Of a stretch of 42,012 nucleotides of DNA, positions 1 through 9,824 are shown in pieces. The translations under genes were made by a program, and so were the position numbers. The stretch's first letter is position 1, and the number at the start of each line of letters is the position of its first letter. The DNA comes from Bolinopsis microptera (lineage: Eukaryota; Ctenophora; Tentaculata; Lobata; Bolinopsidae). The stretch spans positions 1 to 42,012 of the forward strand of contig NW_026971812.1 in assembly GCF_026151205.1 (NCBI RefSeq). Direction: 5' to 3'. The notes under the pieces were generated by a model that had not been told where the DNA came from, searched no databases, and worked only from the letters and a program-made list of their open reading frames with translations.

Positions 1-1655
1 AGGGGAACAACCCTTTCGCCCCTATGCAATCGATATTATCAAAAAATAAAGTTCCGATGCTAAACAAAATGGTCATTGAGGCGACGACTTCTCCAGGACT
101 GGGAAAAGGGCAAAACCTTTTGGGTGGATACCTGTGGTAATGTGGGGGACTTAAAACGTGCTCCCAATATTTCCGGGTCAAGGTAAAAAAGGTTTTTCCT
201 CTCCATTAAAAGAGATCCCACTAAGGATATCAATTTTTTTGTTGTTTCCAAAATTTTTTTTTTTTCTGTATACTTCGTGTTGGGTGATGCCCCGTAAAAG
301 GGCTGGTGCTCTAGGAAAGTGCTTTTTGCAAAGAGAAAGCCCCTAAACCAGGGTTTCCCTTCGGGAGGGGTAAGTTTAAAAATCCAAAATTTGTTCCCAA
401 TGGGGTGTGTTGGGGTAAAGATCTTCAAGGTGGGGTGCTACGGGGTTGAATCAAAAGGATGGGGGGAAATACCGGGGGCCGCTGGAACCCCATAGTTTTC
501 AGTTCGAAACCGGAAAGGGATGGGTATGATGAAAGCCCCCCTTAAAGTTTTTTTGGGTTAGAACCCTTGGGCCCTCCCCGCAAGATTATTCTCAATTTTT
601 TGTTGGTTCACAACTTTACTTTGTAACTTTCAGGTTGGGTGTGCCCAGTAAAAGGGTGGGCTTGGGGGAAAGTGTGGACGATGAAAAAACCAAAACCAGG
701 GTTCCTTGGGACATGTAAGATTATATCCAAATTTTGTTCGCCAAGGGGGTGTGTCGGGGGTGTCAAAGATCTTCAAGGGGGTGCTACTTGTGATGAACTC
801 AAAAGGTTGGGGTGGTTATCGGTCGGGCCGGGCGAAGCCTGAATTCAGTTCAGAAACCGGAAGGAGGTGCGGTCTGAGGAATCCTTAAGTTTTTTTGGGG
901 GGTTAGAAACGACATCGGGTCCCTCCCTCGCACAGATTTTCTAAATTTTTCTTGGGTGCCCCAAAATTATTTTGTATATTTCATGATTGGGTGATGATAT
1001 GAAAGGGCTGGGCCTTTTAGTAAAATGCTGGTGACGATAGAAAGACCATAAACCAGGGTTTCCCTTGGGGGAAATGAAAGTTTAACCCAAGTTTGTTCGA
1101 AAAGGGGGTGTGTTGGGTGTCAAAGATCTTCAAGGTGGGTGATTTGGTGTTAGAGGATGGGGGGGTTTAATACTCGGTCGGCCTTTGGGAAACCCCATAG
1201 AATTCCGTTAAAAAAACCAGAAAGGAGGTGCGGCATGAGAGAAAGCCTCCTTAAGTTTTTTTGGGTTAGAAACGTTTTGGGTCCCTCCCCCGAAAAAAAT
1301 TTTCTCAATTTTCTTTTTGGGGTTTCCACAGCTGTATGTGAAAGGAAATTAAAACAAAAATGATTTTTAAAATTTTTCCTCAAAACAAAGCTTTCGACTA
1401 GCGGGTTTTTTAGTGAAAACCCAACGGGAACAGCCTTTTCAGTTTCCCCTTTGCATACGCATATTATCATCATAGTAAAGTTACTGCCAAAAAGGTCATT
1501 GAGGCGTCATCGTACTCTCCAGGCATAAGGAAAGTGTGAAAACCATTCGGGGGATACTGTGAAAGCGGGGGACTTAAAACGTGCCCCCCAATATTCCGGA
1601 AAAGGTAGAAACGGTTTTTCCTATCCTATGAAGGATCCATCTAAGGTACTTGGTC
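1..1655. repeat. Tandem and direct repeats, homopolymer-noisy
   Basis: Three imperfect copies of a unit of about 350 bp can be followed by the shared block ATCTTCAAGG at 421, 769 and 1126 (spacings 348 and 357), each followed by a GAAACCGG-like stretch and a TTAAGTTTTTTTGGG stretch. Separately, 1-240 and 1427-1655 are diverged direct copies sharing GGTCATTGAGGCG and GGGGGACTTAAAACGTGC. Differences between copies are largely run-length differences, so base-level sequence is unreliable. No coding exon is supported. Confidence 0.7.
1330..1420 (+). repeat. Dispersed repeat copy (AAGCTTTCGACTAGCGG family), copy 1
   Basis: This stretch shares GAAATTAAAAC and AAAGCTTTCGACTAGCGG with 3060-3155, so a dispersed repeat is present twice. 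A weaker relative (TTTTCGACTACAGCGG) lies near 2912. The family is not identified. Confidence 0.6.
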
Positions 1656-2900
1656 TGTCAAGTCGGGGCTTTTGAAAGAATCCTGTTCAAGGTTGTCTTA
1701 TAAACTGTATTCTTATTTTCGTAATTTTCAAAAAATTTTAATTTTATTAAAAAAATTTAATTTGTTAACGTTTTGTCAACCTCGTAATATCCTTTTTTAA
1801 ACCTTTTGATTTGGCTAGCTCAACCCCGTTTTGAGTCATTTGTTTTGATAAAATTTTCTTTTTCCCCATATTTCGCAAAAATGCCTTTTTTTCGATAGAG
1901 AAAAACATTCGATGACAGTAAAGTGTAGAGGAAAGGGGCTTAGTCCTATTTTATTGGTAATTTTTTTGTATATAAATGATTTCATAAACTTTGTGATTGA
2001 ACTTTATATGTAATATAGATATCTTATTTAAGACTTTTCTTTTAAAACAATGGAAACGACATTACAAAAATTTGAGGGGGGAGAAAATTTTTCTTCCCAA
2101 AGGATGGGGAGAGTACAAAATTTGGTAATTTTCCCCCCTCCTTGAGACTTTAGAAAAATTCGCGATTTCAAAAAAGCAACAAGATTTTATCAAAATTTAT
2201 CTTTAAAAACCCGATTTTGCGGGAATAAAAGAGGGTGGGAATGTTTTATTTTTATTTTGATTTTTTTTTTGTCAAATTTTTTTTTTTTTAACTTTCACTT
2301 TTTCTTTTAACCTTTTTCTTTTTTTTAAATTTTTACCCTTTTATTCGTATTGTTTTGGTTGAATTTTGTTTGGGTTTTTTTTTAAGGGGTTTGATTTTTT
2401 TTACAATTAAAATTTTTATTTTGTTGCCCCCTTTTCAGAAAAATTTCAATATTAAAAATCCTATTCTTTGACAAGGGTTACTTTTTTCCCCGGCGGACCT
2501 TTATTATTTTAATTTTATTGTTTAATAAATTTTTTTATGATTATTTTTCCAAAGTTTTTTCCCCCTATACCATTTATTTAAAATTTTCTCAGGTTAAATC
2601 TACACTCAACGTCCCAAGTGTTGAGTCATTTGATAGATTATGTCATTTTACCAATTTCATTCAGCACAAATTTCCTTTTTTATTTATCACAATTCTTTCA
2701 TACGTAAAAACTTCAATTTGAACAGATCTATCAAATGAGACGATGAGGGACCTGACATTTACCGAAATGATTCAAATGTGTAATTCATATATTTTCAGTG
2801 AAGCAGGGTTCGGGAACTAAAGCATATTTGTTGGATTGTTTGACCATTGACTAGCGATGACCGATAAATTCGAACGATAAATTCGCTCCCTTATAGTGTC
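1656..2900. other. AT-rich DNA, no gene seen
   Basis: This stretch is very T-rich, with stretched T and A runs at 2050-2500. No exon with recognisable protein similarity, RNA gene or element boundary is seen. Confidence 0.6.
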
Positions 2901-3059
2901 CTTTAATAAAATTTTCGACTACAGCGGATTTCAACGCGCGGTGTTATGCTGTATGCTACGTCAGAATTTCACAACTAGCTCACATTTACCCTCATGACGC
3001 TATATACCTATATATATTTATAACTTTGGTTGTGATTGAAATTTTTTGATGCGGTAAAA

Positions 3060-3155
3060 AGTTGGGGCTATATGATGAAGAGAAATTAAAACATAACTGA
3101 TGCTTAAAATTTCCTCGAACAAAGCTTTCGACTAGCGGCGGGTTTCTAGTATATA
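3060..3155 (+). repeat. Dispersed repeat copy (AAGCTTTCGACTAGCGG family), copy 2
   Basis: This is a cleaner copy of the block at 1330-1420, with the same GAAATTAAAAC and AAAGCTTTCGACTAGCGG strings. It is followed by a short (AT)n run at about 3151-3162. Confidence 0.6.
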
Positions 3156-3159
3156 TATA

Positions 3160-4260
3160 TATAGCTTCACGACAATCTGTTGTAAAACAGGGGTTCCAGA
3201 AAACCCACTTCCCGATACTCCTGAAACATGAAATTTTGTTTACAGTCGATTTGGACAAGGTCTAGACGCTCTGCAAAGTTTCAGATCTCTAACTCAATTT
3301 TAACATGGTTTTTAAGGCACCTGAATATGGCGATTTTGGGTTTTTTACCTAATTTCGTATAACATGCTGGCGCGTATTTTGCGCAAATTTCTTAAAAACC
3401 TCCACATAACTATTTCTTATTCCTGTCATCTTTAACATTGAATTAGAATGTTTTGAACTTAAATATACCTGCTGAACTACTTTCGATGAGTCTTAATGCC
3501 TGGAAAACAATAAAGGGGATATAATAGTATAGGGGGTACATAGTGTTGTGAATATAAGGGCAACGGTTATGCTTGCCAGCATTGTGATTAATCGTTTTTA
3601 TATTATTACTCATTTAATCATTACCTCCCTACAGCTTCCACTTGCATAACCTCATTATTTCTTATCCTTCACGTAAATGAGTTTGGTGTCAGTAATCATC
3701 TTTCTACCGCCTACAACAAGAGCTTGTAACCAGCAACACCGACAAAGGATACTCTGAATCTCAACAACTCAGAAGATACTGTCTGCCACAATCATAGAGT
3801 CGGGCAAACTCTAATCACAGGTTAGTCAGTCAGCCCACACTCTGTTCATAACTCTTTAGGGAGTTTTCAGGTTTCTCAACCTTTCCTAGTTGATTGTGTC
3901 CCACAACCAAACACACTGCCTAGAAGTCCGGCGTTATGTTTTATAATGATCCTGGAGCTAAGTGGCAAGCTGCTCCATATCAACAAAAATAAAACAAATC
4001 GTCTTCGATCAATTTATACTGCAGCTATTGGACACGGATATTGGAAAGTGCAATGTTCTTAATATAAGTATTTACTGTCTGGTCATGGTGTCTCACCTTT
4101 GGTTGAATAATTTCCCCATACTTCAATCGGGTTTATTAAACGATTTGGATGACTAAACAATTTGGATTTAAATAGTAATTAGTATTTCCATAATGATATC
4201 AGATTCGGGTATTGAACGCATTTACTGTTGCAGGTTGCTACACAATTGTATACCTCTCTC
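3160..4260. other. Intergenic DNA, no gene seen
   Basis: The sequence is clean and AT-rich. No open frame carries recognisable domain similarity, and none of the splice-like sites joins into a convincing exon. Confidence 0.5.
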
Positions 4261-4261
4261 G

Positions 4262-4330
4262 TGTACGCGAAGCGTGCACTCCGGCCGGCCGCACGCGAAA
4301 AGGGGTTGCAACGTGTCAAATTTACTGCAA
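4262..4330 (+). repeat. GC-rich hairpin repeat, shorter relative of the 5.3-kb cluster
   Basis: The perfect stem ACGC/GCGT with a GAA triloop is followed by a CGGCCGGCCG palindromic core and then GGGGTTGCAACGTG. The order GAA-triloop stem, C-rich link, GGGGTYGCAACGTG is the same as at 5316-5390. I infer two diverged copies of one repeat family. Confidence 0.45.
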
Positions 4331-4569
4331 CTGCAAGTGTCACGAAGTTGGCACAAGACATTGAAAGGTACTGGAAGTGGAAGTAAGATATCGAGAGAAA
4401 TTGAAAGCTTCAAAAAATAGAATATGGCCAAACTACAAACATGGCTCCATTTGCTGTCCTATTTTCATATATTAATATATGCTTTATATATAAGCTTTCC
4501 TGGGTTTCCTAGACCAAAGCCGCCGCATGTTCGTGAATCGTGATGATCGAAAAAATAAATTTTAAATCT

Positions 4570-4622
4570 AAGAAATAAATAAGTAAAAGCTAATTTAATT
4601 AGCTTTTATTTATTTATTTCTT
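4570..4622. repeat. AT-rich inverted repeat, 24-bp arms
   Basis: The arm at 4570-4593 and the arm at 4599-4622 are reverse complements at 23 of 24 positions, separated by 5 nt. This may be a foldback remnant or the tip of a small element; no flanking target duplication was identified. Confidence 0.7.
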
Positions 4623-5290
4623 AAATAATTACGATACAAGATGCAGATGACAAGAAATCTAAAACATTTATTTAGCTATGTATAATTAACTTTAAGTGTA
4701 ACATTAACGTACTCTGTCATTGACAAAGTCATGTAACCGAATAAGACTAAAAGCTAATAGTAATAAACTAAAATATCTGATATATATAGTTGTTTAAACG
4801 GTAATTGTCAGACATCCAAGAACGTGTCGGTCGCGGTTCAACATATTCAAGTAATTTGCAGTTGCATGCTCGCTTGTAGCACCGCGGAAAATACTATGTA
4901 CTAGGAGTATATAGCGCCGACATTTAAGAATCAATCCACACGATTTGGAAACAACTAAAGAAGTAGGATTAGGAACCATTAACATTTCAAACTTACAAAC
5001 AAGTTTTTATAACTACAATTCGTTGTAGGATCTGTTTCCGCTAATTATAGCTTGAGCTGTCTCTAGATAAAGTTAAACAATTTGCTGCAAAAATCGTTTA
5101 GACTGCTCATTTGCAGCAGTTAAGCTAATTTGCTACGGCCACGAATTTAGTGAACATGGTGCAGTATACCTAATTTTGAAGTCAAGTATGGTGTATTACT
5201 TGGTAGATAGGACTTTTAAAATAGATCGAGGAAGCAAGTTTTGCACTATTTAACGAAATTAGCCGTAGCGCTAAAAACCATCCTACAGTC
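4623..5290. other. Intergenic DNA, no gene seen
   Basis: AT-rich sequence with no supported exon, RNA gene or repeat structure. Confidence 0.5.
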
Positions 5291-5296
5291 GGCATT

Positions 5297-5381
5297 GTCA
5301 TACGTTGTATGACCCGCCGCGCACGAAGTGCGCGGCTCCCCCTGTATCGTCAGAACGATAGTGAAACGACCTTGGGGGTCG
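5297..5381. repeat. Cluster of four consecutive perfect hairpins
   Basis: Four perfect stems follow each other with 2 to 8 nt between them. 5297-5313: GTCATAC/GTATGAC, loop GTT. 5316-5336: GCCGCGCAC/GTGCGCGGC, loop GAA. 5345-5360: TATCGT/ACGATA, loop CAGA. 5367-5381: CGACC/GGTCG, loop TTGGG. The block is CpG-rich in an AT-rich setting. It could be a structured transcript, a foldback-element terminus or a dispersed repeat; the related block near 4.26 kb favours a repeat family. Confidence 0.75.
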
Positions 5382-5694
5382 CAACGTGATACAAAGTCGG
5401 CACGCGCGGCTCACTCACACTGTCGATGGCGCACTACCTATAATTAAATTTAACCCACATCACATGTTCAATATTAACAGGCCGGCGCTCAGCCGCTGTC
5501 ATTCCGCCATTTTGTCATTTTTTATGAACACTAAGCCTGGGATTTTGAAATTGAGGTAAATCCTTACTATAACTATAAAAAATAAAAAGCTGGCTAATGA
5601 ATTTCGAATTTTGGCATGTAATTCTATTTCAGTTTTAAGCAGTTATAGCTAGTTATAGTACTAGTAAACAGTAGTAGCCGCTACTAGGTGGGGA

Positions 5695-5806
5695 GGTGAG
5701 GCATATTTTTTGACACGTGACATGGCGATTAACCAATTAGCGTCCAATATAATTGATCAATAAAAACTCAGAATCATAGTCACTTGTCAAAACATTATGC
5801 CTCACC
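5695..5806. mobile_element. Small inverted-repeat element (MITE-like)
   Basis: The left end from 5695 (GGTGAGGCAT then TTTTTTGACACGTGAC) and the right end finishing at 5806 are reverse complements over about 27 bp with few mismatches, giving an element of 112 bp. No protein is encoded. I could not identify a target-site duplication, so the exact ends and superfamily are open. Confidence 0.65.
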
Positions 5807-5833
5807 GTACCAGAATCCGATCTATAAACTATT

Positions 5834-8800
5834 ATTATTATTATAAAACAGGATCTTACCGACAAAAATGATTCTTAAAAATACCTTAATGCGGTAAACT
5901 GTACCCTTGAAAAAGATTTTCCCAACATCTGTTGCATGCAGCTATATCTCTAATTTCGTTCAATTCATGCAAGTTGTCCATTTGCAAATTTCTACTACTT
6001 AAATCACTTCTTAAAACCGATAACAAGTTCATTCTAGGTCTCCCCAATCTACCAATGAATAAATTATCTGATTCAATAGAAAAAGAGAGAGCCGTTTGGG
6101 CTGGGGTGTTCTCCATACTCCTGAGAATGTGTCCAAACATCTTCCACCGCTGGTGTTCAATACGCTTGGATAACTTTTCAACTTTGCACCTTTCATACAA
6201 TGCTTTGTTGCTTATCATACCTTTAGGCCATTTGATGTTTAAAATGGACCTGAGGTGTCTACGATGGAGTGTGTCCATTTTCTCCATGGTTGCTTTCTTA
6301 GGACTCCAACTATTTGAGTTGTAAATCAATACAGATACAACTTGAGCATCATATAACCTCAGCTTTCTTTCAAGGGAAATTTTCTTGCCGGACAACCATA
6401 CTTTTCCAAAGTTCTTAAAAGCAATCTCAGCTAGGATTCTCCTTCTTTGAATGTCCTTCTCAGTACAGAGTAAGGAACCTAGTGACTTGTTACTTCGCCA
6501 TGGTTCGTTATTAGCTAATGGCTGACCGTTTGTGTCTCTATCAGATTTTTTCGCCAGGTAGAAGGTACTGAATTCAGTTTTACTTTCATTTACTTGGAAG
6601 TTCCAGTCTTTGAGAATCTCCTTCACTGTAGGAAGGAAAATTCTCAGTTTCTCGATGTCCTCGTCAGCAAAGTCACAATCGTCTGAATATTCCCACTCAG
6701 TTGGAAAACCTAGTTCTGATACTGGTGGGTTTGGTCTCCCAGATACAGCTCTGAGGTGGTGTAAGGCTGCTGCAAGAATAAGTGTGAATAGCTTTCCAGA
6801 TAAACTGTCACCTTGAAAGGCTCCGAGTAAACTTTCAAACTCTTCCGACAGTGAGGAGTTAACACGAACTCTAAGGAGAGTATTCGATAGAAGGTATTGA
6901 ACTAAGCGAATGTCGTCCTCCGAACAACCAGCATCCTTCAAAACATTGATGATAGTGTCCCTTTTCACGGTATCAAAAGCTCTACTCATATCAATACCCA
7001 TTTTGCTAAATGTCCATTTCTTCCTCATCACAACAGATATTAGCATTCTCTGAGCCCACACAATGTCAGAGCAGCTCCTACCTCTCTTGTAAGCACTCTG
7101 CCATGGCATGGTGTAGTTGTCAATTCTACTCTCAACCCGTTTTAAGGCAATTTGAGTGAGCATCTTCCTTGATCCGTTTAACAGTGTAAGTGGTCTAAGG
7201 CTTGTGAGGGGACCTTTAGGTTTACCGGGCTTCTGTAGAGGAGTCACAATACCTTGTCCTATTGAACTTATGTATTTGTTCCCACTAAATGACTCGTTAA
7301 TTGCCTCAGCATACTTCTCAAAAGTGATTGGATGGGCGTACTTTATCAACTCATTCTGGAGATTATCTGGACCACTGGCACGGTTTGATTTGAGTTTACT
7401 TGCAGCAAGTTCAACTTCAACTGGTGTAATGGGGTTATCAAGTGGTTTTGGATCGCAGGTAAAAGGTTGCAGGCCAGCTTCAACTCCTTCTGTTAGTTGT
7501 TTTTCGAAGAAAGATTTCGCTGTGTTTGCTTTCCCTAAATCAGTACCAATAGGGTTGTTGTTGATATCATTGACCACTATGTTACCCGACTTTTTTATTC
7601 CAGCTAAAGATCTTGAAGCTTCAAACATCTTTCTAGCATCGTCAGTGTTATTTATTTCTTCTGCTAGAGCGTCAGCCTTCATGTTATTTATTTGCACAAG
7701 TCTCTTAGAAATGCTATTCTGAATCTTTCTTACTGCTCTCCTATCTCCACTAACATCACTACCATTTGGGGCTGATTTGATCTTTAGAGTCTGATCACGC
7801 TTTTTAGCAACTAATGAAGCTACTGTTAGATCACTGGAGAAATTTTGTTTAGAGGATTTCCCTTTCAGGGGTATAGTTTCTTCAGCACACGCACGTATGT
7901 CACTAAAAAGTTCATTCATTTTCTCATTTGGGTCATCTGGATAAGTTTTACCTGATAACCTTTCAGCAATCGCACTTTGATATTTCTGTCTGAGTTCTTT
8001 ATCCCTGTAGAGAGTTGAACAGTCAAACTGAGTGCTATCTGATTTTTTGGTTTTGTGAATGAGAACATGATTTTTCAGCGTTAATCGAGTTACAACAGGT
8101 TTGTGATCAGATCGTAACTCAGCGCCTCCGTATGATCTGCTGTCCTTTATTAAAACCGTAGATCTCCTCCTGCAAAGCACATAGTCAAGTTGAGCGTATA
8201 TAGGAGTATTTCTCTTAGTCCTGTGTTCACCAGTCCAAGTTAGTTTGTGCCTACTTGGATGATCAAACAAAGTATTGCATGCTGTTAGGTCTTCTTTAAC
8301 CATAAATTCAAGCAAATGCTCCCCATTTTCATTTCTAGTCCCAATACCATGTCTACCTATCAAACCTTCCAGACCTAATTGTTCATCAACCCTAGTTCGT
8401 TTACCCAGCTTTGAGTTAAAATCTCCGCAGTGGAACATTTCCCATTTTGATGGAGTAGATGATACATTGTGTAAATCTCTATAGAACTGAGACAGTTTGT
8501 CAGGCTGTTGTTGAGCACGAAGAGATGTGAGACCATAACTGTTGATGATTCTGAAATTCTTATTACTACCACCCTTGAGAGGAAAACAAAAATCAATATA
8601 CCCAACTCTATCAGAGATCTGTTTGAAAGTTGTGATAAAAGGTTGCAGTTTAGGGCTAATAACAAATCCAATACCCCCATGACATTGTTCTTTCTGATCA
8701 AAAATTAACAGTCTGTAGTTGTTGTGAAGTATGATATCCACCTGATTAATGCACTTAGTTTCTTGTAGTCCCACAATGTCCATACCGTACCTTTTGCAGT

Positions 8801-9014
8801 CATTACCCAGTAACTCCCTCTTTAAAAGTCGTTCAGACCGAGTTTTATCATTAACCGCAGTGTCTGGACTACCCAAGCCCCTAACATTCCAAGAACAAAC
8901 AGCGAAAACAAATAGCACAGCACACAGTGTTGATCCCATCTTGATTTTGGGCGTAGACTCTCCAGCCATAGCTGTATGTGGGTCGTCACTCCTACATTCT
9001 ACCTAAATTCTACC
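5834..9014 (-). mobile_element. Full-length LINE retrotransposon (RTE/CR1-like)
   Basis: The minus-strand element has a short 5' leader of about 45 nt holding the doubled motif GGTAGAAT, one long ORF (5886-8969), a 3' UTR of about 50 nt and a TAA-type tail (plus strand 5834-5843). The 9-mer AATAGTTTA (minus sense) abuts both ends, at 9015-9023 and 5825-5833, and is a convincing target-site duplication. The short 3' UTR with a simple-repeat tail fits RTE-type elements. The intact ORF and clean ends suggest a young insertion, possibly still competent. Confidence 0.85.
5886..8969 (-). CDS. LINE ORF: AP-like endonuclease plus reverse transcriptase
   Basis: This 1027-aa polyprotein drives target-primed reverse transcription of its own RNA. 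The N-terminal third (about 22-300) is an EEP-type endonuclease: CSWNVRGLGS, IVGLQETKC, HCGDFNSKLG, AQLDYVLCRR and LRSDHKPVV supply the expected Asn, Glu, Asp/Asn, Asp and Asp-His residues. The reverse transcriptase follows (about 510-790): RASGPDNLQNELIK, LRPLTLLN, motif A GIDMSRAFDTVKR, motif B AFQGDSLSG, motif C EYSDDCDF and motif D VNESKTEF. Motif C reads YSDD rather than the commoner YADD, but both aspartates are kept. The C-terminal part (WSPKKATMEKMD, KMFGHILRS) matches the RT-connected tail common in RTE/CR1-like elements. No RNase H or zinc knuckle was seen. The ATG has G at -3 and +4, and the frame is unbroken. Confidence 0.95.
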   Translation of the reverse strand: MAGESTPKIKMGSTLCAVLFVFAVCSWNVRGLGSPDTAVNDKTRSERLLKRELLGNDCKRYGMDIVGLQETKCINQVDIILHNNYRLLIFDQKEQCHGGIGFVISPKLQPFITTFKQISDRVGYIDFCFPLKGGSNKNFRIINSYGLTSLRAQQQPDKLSQFYRDLHNVSSTPSKWEMFHCGDFNSKLGKRTRVDEQLGLEGLIGRHGIGTRNENGEHLLEFMVKEDLTACNTLFDHPSRHKLTWTGEHRTKRNTPIYAQLDYVLCRRRSTVLIKDSRSYGGAELRSDHKPVVTRLTLKNHVLIHKTKKSDSTQFDCSTLYRDKELRQKYQSAIAERLSGKTYPDDPNEKMNELFSDIRACAEETIPLKGKSSKQNFSSDLTVASLVAKKRDQTLKIKSAPNGSDVSGDRRAVRKIQNSISKRLVQINNMKADALAEEINNTDDARKMFEASRSLAGIKKSGNIVVNDINNNPIGTDLGKANTAKSFFEKQLTEGVEAGLQPFTCDPKPLDNPITPVEVELAASKLKSNRASGPDNLQNELIKYAHPITFEKYAEAINESFSGNKYISSIGQGIVTPLQKPGKPKGPLTSLRPLTLLNGSRKMLTQIALKRVESRIDNYTMPWQSAYKRGRSCSDIVWAQRMLISVVMRKKWTFSKMGIDMSRAFDTVKRDTIINVLKDAGCSEDDIRLVQYLLSNTLLRVRVNSSLSEEFESLLGAFQGDSLSGKLFTLILAAALHHLRAVSGRPNPPVSELGFPTEWEYSDDCDFADEDIEKLRIFLPTVKEILKDWNFQVNESKTEFSTFYLAKKSDRDTNGQPLANNEPWRSNKSLGSLLCTEKDIQRRRILAEIAFKNFGKVWLSGKKISLERKLRLYDAQVVSVLIYNSNSWSPKKATMEKMDTLHRRHLRSILNIKWPKGMISNKALYERCKVEKLSKRIEHQRWKMFGHILRSMENTPAQTALSFSIESDNLFIGRLGRPRMNLLSVLRSDLSSRNLQMDNLHELNEIRDIAACNRCWENLFQGYSLPH

Positions 9015-9138
9015 TAAACTATTCAAAAATTAAAACATTCTTCATAAAAATATTAGCTCAAAATAACATCAAATATCTAATGTACATAATCTTACAAGAC
9101 GAGCACCCTAATTTTTTCCCGTTTGTTTCAAGTTTAGG

Positions 9139-9240
9139 GCCGACTCCACGCGTGAGCGCGTTAGCGCGGTGGCTAAATTCATTACGCTTGGCAATGCATC
9201 TCACGCGTTAAACGCGTGATTGGTACTGTCGAATCGGGCC
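9139..9240 (+). repeat. Possible tRNA-derived SINE fragment with palindrome
   Basis: TAGCGCGGTGG resembles a Pol III A box and CTGTCGAATCGGG resembles a B box about 65 nt later, a wider spacing than in a normal tRNA. Between them lies a perfect palindrome, arms TCACGCGTT/AACGCGTGA with a 1-nt centre (9201-9219). A SINE remnant is the simplest reading but is not proven. Confidence 0.35.
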
Positions 9241-9468
9241 AATAATTTTACAAGTATGGGACTTAATAATGCATTATTCATTGAATAACTGCATACATAA
9301 ATATGTGCATTCATAAAAGTTGTGACATCCATTCGGCGTACCATTAACGCTATAATACTAATAGTCCCAAAAATTGATATGTCTCAGCTCAAAATAGAAA
9401 TTATAAACCATTTGATCTTCTTAATCGTTGCCGACTGCATATTGCATTAAAGGTAGGGTCACGGAATG

Positions 9469-9474
9469 TTTATT
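9469..9474 (-). promoter_or_regulatory. Candidate poly(A) signal for the SLC6 gene
   Basis: AATAAA on the minus strand, about 235 nt after the SLC6 stop codon. It is the first canonical hexamer I noticed downstream; in an AT-rich sequence this is weak evidence. Confidence 0.35.
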
Positions 9475-9706
9475 ATAATGCTGAATAACTTGCTCGTGTC
9501 CGACATCTACAAAGATATCAATTATAAATTATATTAGTCCTTAAAATGACATCTGATTACGTCATGGTGGATTTGACTGCTGTGAAGAGAGTTGACACTC
9601 TGTAGTAAGTGTTGTATTGCTATAAGGGCGTGTTTAGGGTCCTGGATCAGTAGGGCTGTAATTCTTCAGATTCTTTTAGAGTACCTCAAAGTTTTCTCAC
9701 AATTGT

Positions 9707-9824
9707 TTAAAGTACCTCGTTCTCCTCCGGGCAGGATTCCAAGTTAGCTTGGACCTGTTCCTCATTTGTAGTGTTGGGATATATGTGACCGTAGAGAGCT
9801 CCCAGGGGGAGGGTTAGCAGTGGT
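9707..9824 (-). CDS. SLC6 exon 16 (TM12 end, C-terminus, stop)
   Basis: Encodes [17 protein letters not shown] and an acidic tail ending CPEENEVL, then TAA. It follows acceptor CCCCCCACAG in the right phase and restores the family's proline-rich end of TM12. The C-terminal E-V-L could be a PDZ-type ligand, which is speculation. Confidence 0.85.

Larger units (their letters stand above)
9015..9706. other. Intergenic DNA between LINE and SLC6 3' end
   Basis: No exon is seen. The stretch contains the SINE-like and palindromic repeat at about 9139-9240 and the SLC6 3' UTR with a candidate polyadenylation signal. Confidence 0.5.

Noticed and set aside
4193-4431. Cysteine-containing open frames on both strands at the GC-rich hairpin block
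   Set aside because: They arise from the repeat itself, and no splice context or domain was found.
6610-8708. Long plus-strand open frames inside the LINE
   Set aside because: They are antisense shadows of the LINE ORF, with no domain similarity.
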